In this document: positions 48,635-60,030 of the stretch, piece after piece
How positions within the stretch are numbered: position 1 is the stretch's first letter
Layout: each line of letters opens with the position of its first letter
Position numbers and translations under genes: made by a program
Assembly (NCBI RefSeq): GCF_020379485.1
Contig: NC_063452.1
Location: 35,549,608-35,613,607, forward strand
Reading direction: 5' to 3'
DNA length: 64,000 nucleotides
Origin: Brassica napus
Lineage: Eukaryota > Streptophyta > Magnoliopsida > Brassicales > Brassicaceae
The notes under the pieces: model-generated
Told to the model about the DNA's origin: nothing
Database searches by the model: none
What the model saw: only the letters and a program-made list of their open reading frames with translations

Positions 48635-49877
48635 TATGGAAACCGAAATCCGCCTTGTCGATTTCCGTTGATTTAGGAAAGATAGGAAACCCTAAATTTC
48701 CCAGAGGTCCCGGATATCTGCTAAACCACACGCCAAGCAATCAGAACACGAAAATATAGACGAAAAGTAAATATGAGAATAGAAAAGAGAGAAAAAGTGT
48801 TTTATTCCGAATCCGCGTATGAGTGTTACAACAAGGTAAGAGCCTTGGCTACAAGAGCAGTCGGCGAGATCCTTAGTTCTAGCAACCTAAGACTGCGGAA
48901 AACCTAGTTGAGTCGCAGCTCGATAACAAAAATGGAAAGTTGCCTTAAATGCTCTTAATTGCTAAGTTTTGCTCTGAGTAGAAAAATTGCGTCCCTCTGC
49001 ATCTTCAGCCTCGACATCCTTATATACTCCTTGTAGAGGCGGTTTGCTATTTCCCTTTCTGCCCTCGGTCGAGTTTATCACATCGCGGAAATATTCCATT
49101 TTTCTTCGATCTTCATATTTATCTTTGGAAACTTCACATTTATCTTCCGATCTTGACATTTATCCTCTCCTGCGGAATAGAAGCTAGACCGTCATAACGA
49201 TTGGCTCGATTTCGTATAAAATCGTAAGTGGGCTTCTAGCCGCGTTTTGTACCCTTTCGGACCGTTGCTCGACTTAAGTGTTTTTACGATTAATCGAAAG
49301 AGCGCTTCCGAAACGATGCCGATTCCGCAGTAAGTTTGAATTTTCTCGTATAGTGGAGGCAGTTCGAGGTGTTTAGTTAACCGTTGCCGTTTTATACGAT
49401 CAATTCGAACTTCTCAAGAGAAAATGAGTTCTTACGATTATAAATCGTAAAGTTGCAACGGTGATTCCGATCGAGACGAAACAAGAGCAGGTTCAATCCA
49501 ATCCCGAAGAAGGGAGCTACGAGGATGGGACGAAGCCAGGCTAGTTGATCCGACTCGCCCGTTCGGCGAGTTGGACGGCTTGCTCGATTCAACTTGCCCG
49601 TTCGGCAAGTTGGACGGTGTGTTCGGTCCAACTCGCCGCTTCGGCGAGTTGGACGATGGTTGTTTCGCTGTTCGGGATCTGTTTGTCTGAGGCCTGGAGT
49701 AACCTTCCTCGAAGACTTATCGTGTGAATCCTTTTCGGAGTTGTTACAAAACTCGATTTAGTTTTTCCACTTCTCTTTTCTTTTGAATTTTTCTCTCTTT
49801 TTCAAAGTTTTCAAAGAGGACATTTTCCGGGAAGTTTTCTGACATTGATTCCGTTGTGACCGATTTTGAACCCAACA
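48635..49877 (-). repeat. 5' LTR of Tat-like element
   Basis: 1243 bp, minus-strand ends TGTTGGGTTC and GGTTTCCATA (expected CACA). TATA box on the minus strand at 49018-49026. Immediately upstream (49885-49930, minus) is TTTGATCCCGATAAGGGTAC, a motif that in this lineage belongs to the 3' internal end. So this LTR may be shared by a second, tandem copy to its right. Confidence 0.85.
49550..49655. repeat. Palindromic tandem array CCAACTCGCC/GGCGAGTTGG
   Basis: Three inverted-repeat units, each an arm like CAACTCGCC, a loop GTTC or GCTTC, and the complementary arm GGCGAGTTGG, separated by ACGGYKTGYTCG-like spacers. Located in U3 of the Tat-like LTR. Confidence 0.9.
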
Positions 49878-50640
49878 AGTTGTGCCTTTAAAAAGGCTGC
49901 CTTCGTACCCTTATCGGGATCAAACCAAACGTAGTTCTTAGGTAATATCTTGTGTATGTGGTATAAGATGGGATTGTCTGAGAGGACTCCTTGTTTAGCT
50001 TGTCATCTTGGCTTCTCTTCTAGCTGGGAAGCTAGGAGAGAGCTGTTTTGTTCAAATAGGCGATTACGTCTCTACTATAGCTTGGCAGCTAAGAGAGAGA
50101 GGTCTCTTCTTGAGATAGGCAATTAAGTCTCTCCTATAGCTAGGCAGCTAGGAAAGAATACTATTTTTGAGATAATGATTAAGTATCCTCAGATCGTCAG
50201 ACCTCTAGGTCTCCAGGTCGTCAGGTCTCCAGGTCGTCAGGTCTCCAGGTCGGCAAAGCAGGTAGACGGTGTGACAAATATGCAGCTTGGCTGCTAAGCG
50301 ATTTGGCAGCTAGGCAGTGCGATAACTAGATAGCTGGATTGTTAGATTGCCGAGAGCTAGGAAGCTATGCAGTTTTGACAGCTTGATCTGGTTGTAAGCT
50401 AGGCGATCTGGCCGCTAGGCGGCTTGACAGCTTGGCATCTAGGTGATCTGGCTGCTAGGCAACTTGACAACTATGCAGCTAAGAAATATGGCAGCTAGAC
50501 AGCTAGGCAGCAAGGCAGCAAGGCATATGCAGCTGTGTAGCTAGATTGCTGAGAGATAGGCAGCAAGAAGTTTGGTAGCAAAGAGTTAGGCGTCAAAGAG
50601 TTAAATGATAACAAGTGAAAATAAAAGATACTAGGTGTTT
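49878..50640. repeat. AGGCAGCTAGGCAGC-rich repeat region
   Basis: A block with three perfect 16-bp units near 50208-50255 (GGTCTCCAGGTCGTCA, last unit variant) and dozens of scattered AGCTAGGCAGCT-like decamers (50280-50600). The first 60 bp carry a 3' internal-end motif of the Tat lineage on the minus strand. It is probably the degenerate 3' UTR of a tandem element copy. Confidence 0.7.
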
Positions 50641-50664
50641 TCCTACTCCATGTGCAGTCATAAA

Positions 50665-51925
50665 ATTGTTAAATTAAAATTATATTTAAAAAGAAATTTT
50701 TATTGTTCTTTTCTATTTTAATATTTTCTTTTCAATATTTTAATAAAAATTTGATTTAATTGAACATAAAATTAAGATGAAATAATTAATTTTGTTTATT
50801 TTAAATTATATTAAAAATAAATATGTATATATAGTTAAAATTATAATCAAAGGCAGGTTTTTTATCTATTTATTTTGGATAAAATATATTAAATACAGTT
50901 GGATAAAATTAATAAAAATTGATATAAAGGTTGTATAATTATCAAAGAGTATAACTAAACAATATTTCTAAAATTTGTATATATATAAAAGAAGCTAATA
51001 ATATTACTATTTAAAAAAAAATTGTAAAAAAATTGAAAACCCTGTTTGGTAATAAAATTGTATAATTATAAAAAAAATAGAAATTTATAATATTTAGCAA
51101 TTTATAAAATATTTTTATATTTTTATTCGTATATTATTTAATGTAATATTTGAATAGATTTACTTTAATGATGATATACAATTTACTATCATATTACAAA
51201 AAGTTTACCAAACATATAAAAAAATATTAAATGTAATTGTCCATGTGACATTAAGTCATAAACCATGTCATATATTCTAGTATGCATGTCATATTTACTT
51301 TTAAATTTAAATTATATTTAGAAATTTTTTTTTATTATTTTTTCTATTTTGTCATTTTCTTTTCAATATTTTAATATAAAGTTCGATTGAATTGAACATA
51401 AAATTCAGATAAAATAAATAATTTTGTTTATTTTAAAATATATTTAAAAATAGATATGTATATAAATTTAAAATTATAATCTTAGACAGGTTTTTTCTAT
51501 TTCTTTTGGATAAAATATATTAAATCAAGTTGGATAAAATTAATAAAAAATTATATAAAGGTTGTATAATTATCAAATAGTAACTAAACAATATTTCAAA
51601 AATTGGTAGATATATAAAAGAAACTAATAATATTACTATTAAAAAATTTCTTTTAAGAAAATGAAAATCTGGTTTAGTAATAAAGTTGTATAATTATAAA
51701 AAATAGAAATAAATAATATTTCAAAATTTGTAAAATATTATTATATTTTTATTATTATGTTATTTAATTGCATATTTGAATAGATTTACTTTAATGATGA
51801 TGTATAATTTACTACACTATTATAAAAAGTTTACCAAACATATAAATAAGTGTTAAATGTAATTATCCATGTCATATTAAGTCATAAACTATGTCATCAA
51901 TTCTCGTATGTCATGTCATATTTAT
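50665..51925. repeat. ~0.63 kb AT-rich tandem duplication
   Basis: Two direct copies, about 50665-51296 and 51297-51925, share many blocks in the same order: TTTCTTTTCAATATTTTAAT, GGATAAAATATATTAAAT, AAGGTTGTATAATTATCAAA, AATAGATTTACTTTAATGAT, AAAAGTTTACCAAACATATA. Copies have diverged by substitutions and small indels. No coding frame. It is not part of the FRO gene. Confidence 0.9.
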
Positions 51926-52909
51926 CTAGTGAAAATGATTGCAGAATATATGTGTTAAAATTATTTCGTAAATAATGTCTAGAGCATAGAAAGATGGTAA
52001 GAATGAATAAATGACTTCTCTTTTACGATGAGTATGTGGATCTTATGTCAGGAAGAAATGATGAATTTGTGCAATCTTCTTCTCCTTTTCTTCTCTTTTC
52101 CTATCATGGAGAACTCTTCTTTTTACTAGGCAATTCTTTTCATTTTATATCTAATTTCTAGGTGGAGAGAATGTCATCTATGGTCATTAATTGGAATAAA
52201 TGACTATATTATTGACAAAGGCCATTGACCAAGACCCTTGACCAAAAATTATTGACTTAGTCTTCGTGGGTTTCATGTAATATGGGCTTTCGATCTGTAG
52301 TGGGAGGCATTAGTTCTCGAATAACCGAGTCGGACTTACGGTTTGGACTTAAGGTGAAACCCGGCTCCTACATTGTGGTTTAATCAATGACAAATGGTTG
52401 ACGTTGTACAACTACTATGAAAAAAACAGTATAATACACACAATACGATATATTGTGTTTTCTAGCACTAACTGTAACCGTATATGAAAATGAGCTAGCG
52501 CAACACCCAAAATTATCCAAACATCGCACTCGTCATAATAACCATCTTATCTATATACTCTGTAGTGACTACTCACCGTCCCTTACTTGTGGTTGAAATG
52601 AGACGTGCTAGTCTTTCCCAAGTACAGTTACTCTCACATGGAAATTGCCTTCTTCCCCTTTACTCTTTTGTTTTTTTTTTGTTAATTGTGTACTAGGATT
52701 GATGTTGGGAGGGAATCTTTCATTAATGCGAGTGATGTAACCTTGAATGGTTCACAAAATTTCTTCCTTTCTGTCATCTAATTATCTCCTGAATTTCTTC
52801 TCATAACCTCTCCTTTAAATCTGATGATGCGTTTGAGCAACCTCTCATCACTACACTGAGAAACCAAAGTAAAAGATTCACAAGAGTGAGCTACACAGAG
52901 AGAGTAACG
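51926..52909. promoter_or_regulatory. Upstream region of FRO gene
   Basis: Non-coding. The last few hundred bases must contain the promoter and 5' UTR of the FRO gene; no TATA box or other element stands out clearly. A CT/T-rich leader precedes the ATG. Confidence 0.45.
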
Positions 52910-55900
52910 ATGGATGATCATGAAAGCCCTCTTTTGTCCAAGGAGTCATCATCGTCGTCATCATCATCATCCGTGGTGGCTTCCTCGTTTAAATGGATTC
53001 TGAAAGTTTTAATGTCCGTGATTTTCGTTGCATGGGTTGTTTTCCTTTTTGTGTACCCTGGGAAACTCGGCGATGGAATTCTTACAAATTGGAGAGCTGT
53101 TTCTTCCCACACTCTCTTCGGCACCACAGGTTTTACATTTCTTCTAATTTTCCGACAAAAAAGTTTTAAAATTGTAACTAATATTCATTTTCATCCTCCG
53201 AATTTGCAAAAAATATTTGCAGGAAGCATGTTCTTGATTTTCAGTGGTCCGATTCTTGTTATCTCCGTCTTAGCTTCTCTCTATCTGATCATCTCCGGAG
53301 AAGAGAATGTGTTCACTAAGTACGTGTGGTCCACGTTCATTACTTTAGTGTGATAACTAGTTGATTTTAAGACAACGTCCATCATATATGATTGCTATAA
53401 ATTCCGAAGAAATTTAAAGATTTCAGTATACACAAACTTTTTTTTTTTAACTAATTTTAGTATACACAAATATATATATATAATTTGAAATTGATATTGC
53501 ATATTTGCATAAGAGCTTAAATTGCTTTGGAACAATGTAAGAAAGAGTTTATTCATATATAACAATAACAATGTAAGAAAGAGTTAGAAAGTGAAGTTAA
53601 AACTTATAAATAAATATACAGTAAGTCATTTTGGATACTGTCAATTTTATTAATTCCATATTTATTTCGGTGTTTATTGAAGGAAGAAGATATCGAAATT
53701 CCCAAGGTTCAGGCTGTGGACATTTCCTGTTCTTGTGGATGGGCCATTTGGAGTTGTTTCTGCAGCTGAGTTTCTTGGAATTATGATCTTCTCTGTCTTC
53801 TTCCTCTGGGCTATCTATGCATATACCATGAGGGATCTTGACCTTCTTGATCTCTTCCATGTGCTTCCCGAGGATAGAAGGTTCTTAAAGCTAATTTTCT
53901 TTGTTTCTTCCCTTCTTTATATATATATATATATTTTTGCTTCTCATTCCAATTACGGTGTGTCCTCAGTATGCTTCTGTTGGAGATAACGGGTCTGCGT
54001 TTCGGGATGATTGGACTGTTGTGTATGGTGTTTTTGTTTCTTCCAATCTCGAGAGGCTCCATTCTCCTCCGTCTTGTCGATATCCCTTTCGAGCATGCTA
54101 CAAAGTATCACGTTTGGCTTGGTCATATCACCATGGCTTTCTTCTCCTTTCATGGCCTCTGTTATGTTGTTGCGTGGACCGTTCAAGGTCGACTTTTAGA
54201 GCTTGTAAGTCTCTTCCTTATTTAGTTTTTTTTGTTTTTAACTTATTTCTGTTGTGAATCTCACATATAATCCTATTATGAAGCTTCGTTAGTACTTACT
54301 CTATCCCTGTCTCTCAGTTATTCGAGTGGAAAGCTATTGGAATCGCAGTGTTACCTGGAGTTATCAGTCTTGTAGCGGGTTTACTTATGTGGGTTACATC
54401 GTTACAGTACGTGAGGAAGCATTACTTTGAGCTTTTCTTCTACACCCATCAACTCTATATTGTCTTCGTCGTCTTCTTGGCACTTCACGTGGGTGACTAC
54501 TTATTCAGCATAGTTGCTGGAGGAATATTCCTTTTCATTCTCGACCGTTTCTTGAGGTTCTGCCAATCCAGAAGGACTGTAGATGTAATCTCTGCAAAGA
54601 GTTTTCCCTGCGGGACTTTAGAGCTCGTCCTTTCGAAACCACCGAGTAACAATTCTGTTTCCCCTACCTCTAATCTAAAGCATTTACTGACTTTTTTTTT
54701 TAAATGTCCAACTCTAGATATGCGATACAATGCACTGAGTTTTGTCTTCCTCCAAGTAAGGGAGCTATCATGGCTACAATGGCATCCCTTCAGTGTTTCA
54801 TCAAGCCCTCTAGATGGGAAGCATCATGTTGCCGTTCTCATAAAGGTTCTTGGTGGATGGACTGCAAAGCTTAGGGACAAGTTGTCAAAGCTATACGAGG
54901 CAGAGAACCCAGATCAGCTCCTTTCTCCTCTGTCATATCCCAAAATCACAACTTGCGTGGAGGGCCCTTATGGCCATGAATCTCCATACCACCTGGCGTA
55001 ATGAGTTATAAATTTGCTTTGTATATTTGAAATTTGTTTCAATACAAATAAAGCTCGTATTTTTGATTGCAGGTACGAGAATCTGGTCTTAGTAGCAGGA
55101 GGAATCGGGATTTCGCCATTTTTCGCCATCTTAAGTGATATCCTACAAAGAAAAAGAGATGGGAAAGCTTGTCTACCAAAGAAGGTTTTAGTTATCTGGG
55201 CAATCAAAAACTCAGACGAGCTCTCTCTCCTCTCATCGATCGACATTCCTTCCCTTTGCCCTTCTTTCTCTCAGAAAATGAACCTTGAGATTAACATCTA
55301 TGTCACAAGACAATCCGAGCCTCTCTTGGTAAGTTTTACATAAAACATTTTGCGCTTAAAGCCTTAGTTTGTTGAATATTGTTTTGTTTCACTGTCATAC
55401 AGGAAGATGGAATGGTTCACAAGATGGTGAATCCTTCTGTGAAGCCAAGGAGCAACGGGTGTCCCATGTCGGTATTAGTTGGTACAGGGGATAATATATG
55501 GTCTGGACTCTATCTGGTATCATCCACCATCGGGTTTGTTTTAATGATCACATTGTTGGACATCTTTTACATAAACAAATTCAACATAACGGCGTGGTGG
55601 TACAAGGGACTTCTTTTCGTGGTTTGTATGGTTGCAAGTGTGTTGATTTTTGGAGGTCTTGTTGTTGTTTTCTGGAATCTTTGGGGTGAAAAAGCCGGTG
55701 ATGTAGAACCAAATGGCCACGACAAGGTGACTACGAATGGAGAAGAACTACATAACCCATCTGCGGAACTTAAAGGCCTTAACACAGAAGACGATATTCA
55801 GAGTTTCATCACTACTCGTTATGGCACGAGACCTGATTTTAAAGGTACGATTATAACTAGAGTTGACCGATCCGTTTTCATTACCCAGTACTCTCCGGAT

Positions 55901-56171
55901 GGATTCAATTCGATTCAGCTATACCGGCCTGTTCTAGTGCAAAACAAAATTATAAATGGTTTTCTGTTGTTTTGTCTTTGAAAACACATTTTAATTTGCA
56001 GAGATATTTGAGTCATTGAATGAGAAATGGGGAAGTGTTGATGTTGGAGTTATTGTATGCGGACCGGCCAGTCTTCAGTCTACCGTTGCCAAAGAGATAC
56101 GTTCACATAGCATCTGGCGATCCACGAATCATCCACTTTTCCACTTCAACAGCCACAGCTTCGACTTGTAA
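52910..56171 (+). CDS. FRO7: Ferric reduction oxidase, FRO6/FRO7 type
   Basis: Nine exons: 52910-53129, 53223-53319, 53683-53880, 53970-54204, 54318-54645, 54718-54997, 55073-55328, 55403-55844 and 56002-56171, all with GT/AG, giving 741 residues (family about 700-750). The enzyme moves electrons from NADPH via FAD and heme to ferric iron across a membrane. Seen: N-terminal [11 protein letters not shown] and a poly-Ser run; heme histidines in [13 protein letters not shown] and AFFSFHG (about 219, 233) and FFYTHQLY and ALHVGD (about 294, 307); FAD motif HPFSVSSSP (about 382); NADPH motif AGGIGISPF (about 462); CGP near the C-terminus; end [10 protein letters not shown]. The N-terminus favours FRO7 (chloroplast in Arabidopsis) over FRO6. 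No stop or missing key residue: apparently intact. Confidence 0.95.
52946..52976 (+). repeat. Coding TCA/TCG microsatellite in FRO
   Basis: A trinucleotide run encoding about nine consecutive serines near residues 13-21, in the N-terminal region before the first membrane segment. Such runs vary in length between alleles. Confidence 0.85.
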
Positions 56172-56346
56172 CTTTGCTTTCAAGGCTGAAGATAATTATG
56201 TAATCAATCTGTGGAATCTAAAAGAAAAAGTATGCATATGTATGTAATAGCAGTCTGTATGTATTAAGGATACAGCTATGGGGAATATGTGACTTTCTAT
56301 TTTCATGTATAATTATGCAAATATATGAGCTTCTTATATTGTACTA

Positions 56347-57060
56347 TTAGATAATAACCCGTGCGCAAGCGCGGATAAGTTTTTATAATAGTGTTTATTT
56401 ATTAAATAGTTTTAACATCTTGCAACCCTACAATTTTTATCGATTATAAAATAACGAATATAAATGTTGGTCTCTTAAATATATCATCCTTGTTGAATAG
56501 TTGACGTATTACATCTCATTTTAATTATTTTTAAGACTTCATATGCACAAAAGGAAATTAATTTTTGCGGCTGACACAAATCATTAAATTCAAATAAGCA
56601 ACATCGATTGTATAATGACGAAATGAGATTATGTTTTCTCCTCTAGATTTGTTTACTATTGACTCTCTATAAGTGATTTCATTTTCTATCTCTATAAAAT
56701 TGTGTTTTCGTTCCCGTCTATGTTTCATTGATATGAGCAGTTTCTTTTTTTAACTTCTTCTATGAATTCGGTGAATTACATAAATGTCAATTTAAAAAAA
56801 AAATAGACATCTGTAAAAATTAATTTCACTCTAGATACATATCTAAGAATTAAATTTTGAAAAATAATCACCGGCAAACTGTATTAACATGTTAGTGTTC
56901 AAATCTAATATAACAAATTGTTATAGAATATAAGTGCAAACTCGAAATATAAATGTCTGTCTAGTATATATTCACCAACTCGGTCAGAAAATCATCTAAT
57001 TCAAGAACAACAAAACAAATTAATTATTTCACCAGTTCGGGTAATATCTGAATCCGAAAG
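56347..57060 (-). mobile_element. Helitron-like 3' end
   Basis: The minus strand ends with the hairpin-forming CCGCGCTTGCGCACGGG, then TTATTATCTAA and host T: a Helitron CTRR/T terminus with the hairpin about 10 bp inside, in the form common in Brassicaceae. The rest is AT-rich with no gene. The 5' end was not identified and may be cut by the LTR that begins at 57061. It lies about 180 bp after the FRO stop. Confidence 0.65.
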
Positions 57061-58072
57061 TGATGCGCCCCAGTCTATGGATCAGCACATGGAATCAGCA
57101 TCGGATGATGATCAGGACGATCAGATTATTTCGACTGAGGTTCATTCATCCGTTCGTACTAGACAGACCGACCGTGCAGTGTACCGGATCGACCCGCGTA
57201 TGTCCGGCAAGGAGCTTAGGCTGGATCCACGTCCCGTGGTCCGAACTGACCGTACTGAAGCCCGTCCTTCCCGACCAATTCGTCAAGCTAGGACTGATGA
57301 TCGAGACAGAATCAACTTCGAACGCACCGATTCCAATTCAGACCGTAGCTTCTCATTTCTCGTTAGGCTGGGCCGTACCGCATGTACTGACGGACGTACT
57401 GATGGACTGACCGACTACTTTGATCCAATCTTTGAGTTTGATCATTAGGAATTCTCTAAGGCAACGATACTGAAGCTCTCAGATGTCTCGGTCATATTTG
57501 GTCCAGTTCAGTTCGTGAGAAACTACATTCAGGACGAACGGACCGTCTGGCTCATGTAATGGTCCTTACCGCGGGTTGTGCCGCCGAATACATTGAATCT
57601 GGACAGAAGTAGGCGAAGAGACCATTGACCAGTCTTCTTGTTCTTTTCCGTGTTTGACTAGATCTGGCCAAGCTTATGTTTTCTATGCATTGTTTTTACA
57701 CATTTCTCATCAATTCTCTTTGACTAAGAATTCTATAAGTATGTAACTCAACTTCAGATTTTGGATCGATTTTTCTTTTTATAAAACTTGAGTTTTTACT
57801 CTCTTTGTTCTTCTTCAAGAACTTGTCTTGATTGCTTGGTGTGGCTAGCTCCAAACAATTCTCTCTTTCTCGTTGGACCGGTGAGTCACATCCGGCAACA
57901 GATTGAGAACCATCTCCTTGTCGGACCTGTGAGTCATATCAGGCGACAATTAGACACTGGAATATCGAAGGCCGTTCTGCACCCTTCGTGAGACCCAACG
58001 ATCCATCCGTTCTCCCTTCGGAGTTCTTATCAAAACCGTACCGGCTGAGTGTTCTGTTCTTAGGGCGTATCA
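57061..58072 (+). repeat. 5' LTR of chromovirus-type element
   Basis: 1012 bp with inverted ends TGATGCGCCC and GGGCGTATCA, then AGT and the PBS. It contains a 123-codon frame and GGTGAGTCACATCCGGCAAC-type repeats near 57890-57955 (two units). Its 3' partner is outside the window. Confidence 0.8.
57077..57448 (+). CDS. ORF inside the LTR, Arg-Thr-Asp rich
   Basis: 123 codons, beginning MDQHMESASDDDQDD and then rich in Arg, Thr, Asp (RTDRTEARPSRP; GRTDGLTDYFDP). The composition follows from repeated GACCGTACTGA-like motifs in the DNA. No domain is recognised. I have a loose memory of similar Brassicaceae predicted proteins, which would be LTR-derived. Whether it is translated is unknown. Confidence 0.35.
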   Translation: MDQHMESASDDDQDDQIISTEVHSSVRTRQTDRAVYRIDPRMSGKELRLDPRPVVRTDRTEARPSRPIRQARTDDRDRINFERTDSNSDRSFSFLVRLGRTACTDGRTDGLTDYFDPIFEFDH

Positions 58073-58075
58073 GTT

Positions 58076-58089
58076 TGGTATCAGAGCCA
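58076..58089 (+). other. Primer binding site (initiator Met tRNA)
   Basis: TGGTATCAGAGCCA, the common tRNA-iMet PBS, three bases after the LTR. Confidence 0.9.
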
Positions 58090-58550
58090 CTCAACCGGTA
58101 TCATCTAATCATTCCATCTTCTCTTCTTTCATTTTCTTCAAGCACTTCTTCTTCTTCCTATCTTGAATCTGGGCCCCTCTTTATCATCTATATATATAAA
58201 AAAAAAGAATGATCCATATATTTAAAAAAAAAAAAAAAAAAAGAGATTTCGATTGTGGATTGGTGGTGGAAGAGTAAACCTGCTGGCTGAGGAGAAATCC
58301 AGCCTTTGAGCTGGTTAAGGCGGATTCCAAACCAAAACTTTCTTATCTTTCTTTCTTACCAAAATCCCATTGTTTTGTTTGGATCTACCCATTGGGTTTT
58401 CTTAGACTTGTCTTACTTAGAACCTTGAGAAACAAAGATCTTGAGTGAATCACTATAAAACTTGAGAGAAACACGTGTGTGTGTAAGGATCAAACACTCA
58501 AGGGTGTGAGGTTTTATCTAACTTTCCGTGTTTAAGATTTTCAGGAAACC

Positions 58551-60030
58551 ATGAGTAGTGAGGAAGAACGGAACCGTCCCGGAAATTCTATTGCCGGATT
58601 ATCTAACTTACAAATGGGAGCCTTGAACGATTCTATGTCTAACTTATTGAATACAGGTTTGGAGCAGATCCATCAAAGGCTTGACGAGCTTCAGGCCAAC
58701 CAACAGACGCGTTCTCGAACCGGAGTTAGAAGAGATCGCCCAAGACGGCACAACCGATCCGATCTTGACATCCAGGAGGGGGAATCTCAGGACGATGATG
58801 TCTGGTCCATCAACAGACCAAGGAGAGATCCTAGAAACCAAAATCAAGGTGATGTCAATCCTTTTGGTAGAAATGATAGAACTGATAATGGTTTGGGTGG
58901 TTTGAAACTGAAAATTCCGAGTTTTGATGGCAAAAATGATCCGGATGCCTTTTTAGAATGGGAAAGAAAAATTGAGTTGGTTTTTGATTGTCAAAATTTC
59001 TCAGATCTTAAAAAGGTTAGACTTGCTGCTGCTGAGTTTTCAGGCTATGCTATTAACTAGTATGATCGAGTTGTGACTCACAGGAGAAGGACAGGAGAAG
59101 CACCAGTTGAAACATGGGAGGAGCTTACCATGCTGATGAGGCGACTCTTTGTTCCTGACCATTACCACCGTGATCTACATCAGAAGCTCAGGCGTTTGCT
59201 TCAGGGTACTAAGTCAGTGGAGGACTATCATCAGGAAATGGAAACTTTGATGATCAAGGCTGATGTGGACGAGCCTCTAGATGCCACCATGGCGAGATTT
59301 CTTACCGGGCTCAACCGAGACATTCAGGATCGTATGAAGCTCCAAGACTACGACAACATGGAGCAGATGCTACACAAAGCCATCCTGATCGAACAGCAAG
59401 TCAAGAGAAAGAGTTACTCTAAGCCGACCTATGCTCCAAAACCATCATTCCCTTCTAAGCCAAACTACCAAGACAAAAGTAAGTCTTCTTCAACAACAAA
59501 TACTGCTTTGAAAACTGATGTCTCTGCTGGGATTGACAAAGGAAAATCAGTTGAGAACCCAAGCCGTGCAAGAGACATCAGATGCTTCAAGTGTCAAGGT
59601 CTAGGACACTATGCCAACAAGTGTCCAAACCAACGGGTGATGATTCTCATGGATAATGGTGAAGTTGAGTCCAAGGATGAAAAAGAAGACAAGGAGGACC
59701 TTGGACCAATTTTTGATGAGGATGAAGAAACCTTTGATTATCCAGCCAGTGGTCCACTTCTTGTTACTAGTAAACTCTTGGACTACACACATGGACCCAT
59801 TTTCGATGAGGAGGTCGATGGCGTGATTAACGAGTTTTGTTCGACCTTTGTGGAGGATTCAGGTCCGATCTTTGATGAGGACAGCCTTGACTACCCAACA
59901 TCTGGTCCACTACTTGTCACTAGATGTTCCTTGAGTGTGCAACCAAAAACCGATGACAAAGAACAAAGGGAGAATCTCTTTCACTCTAGATGTCTCATTT
60001 CTTCTAAAGTTTGTTCTTTGATTATTGATT
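58551..60030 (+). pseudogene. Chromovirus-type gag
   Basis: It begins MSSEEERNRPG at 58551 with an Arg-rich stretch, then LKLKIPSFDGKNDPDAFLEW and a TAG at 59058-59060 where relatives have Trp. The same frame goes on: VETWEELTMLMRRLFVPDHY, DATMARFLTGLNRDIQ, and the zinc knuckle CFKCQGLGHYANKC (about 59585-59625). After it come three acidic repeats with GPIFDE and YPASGPLLVT. The zinc knuckle binds the RNA genome. Apart from the TAG the frame is open. Confidence 0.9.

Larger units (their letters stand above)
28690..49877 (-). mobile_element. Outer Tat-like Ty3 element hosting two insertions
   Basis: Minus-strand order: 5' LTR (48635-49877), PBS (48614-48631), gag (47184-48564), protease split into 46491-46671 and 33988-34401 by element B, a tail with CTTGATCCTCGAAAGGGGTA near 33810-33835, and 3' UTR-like sequence (33562-33800 and 28690-29012) split by the copia element. 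No RT, RNase H or integrase is present: only about 150 bp lie between the protease remnant and the 3' tail. No 3' LTR was found, so the left end is truncated. This is the oldest layer between 28.7 and 49.9 kb. Confidence 0.75.

Noticed and set aside
52910..56171. Possible pseudogenisation of FRO from frame breaks
   Set aside because: All breaks coincide with GT/AG introns, and the spliced frame is open for 741 residues with every key motif.
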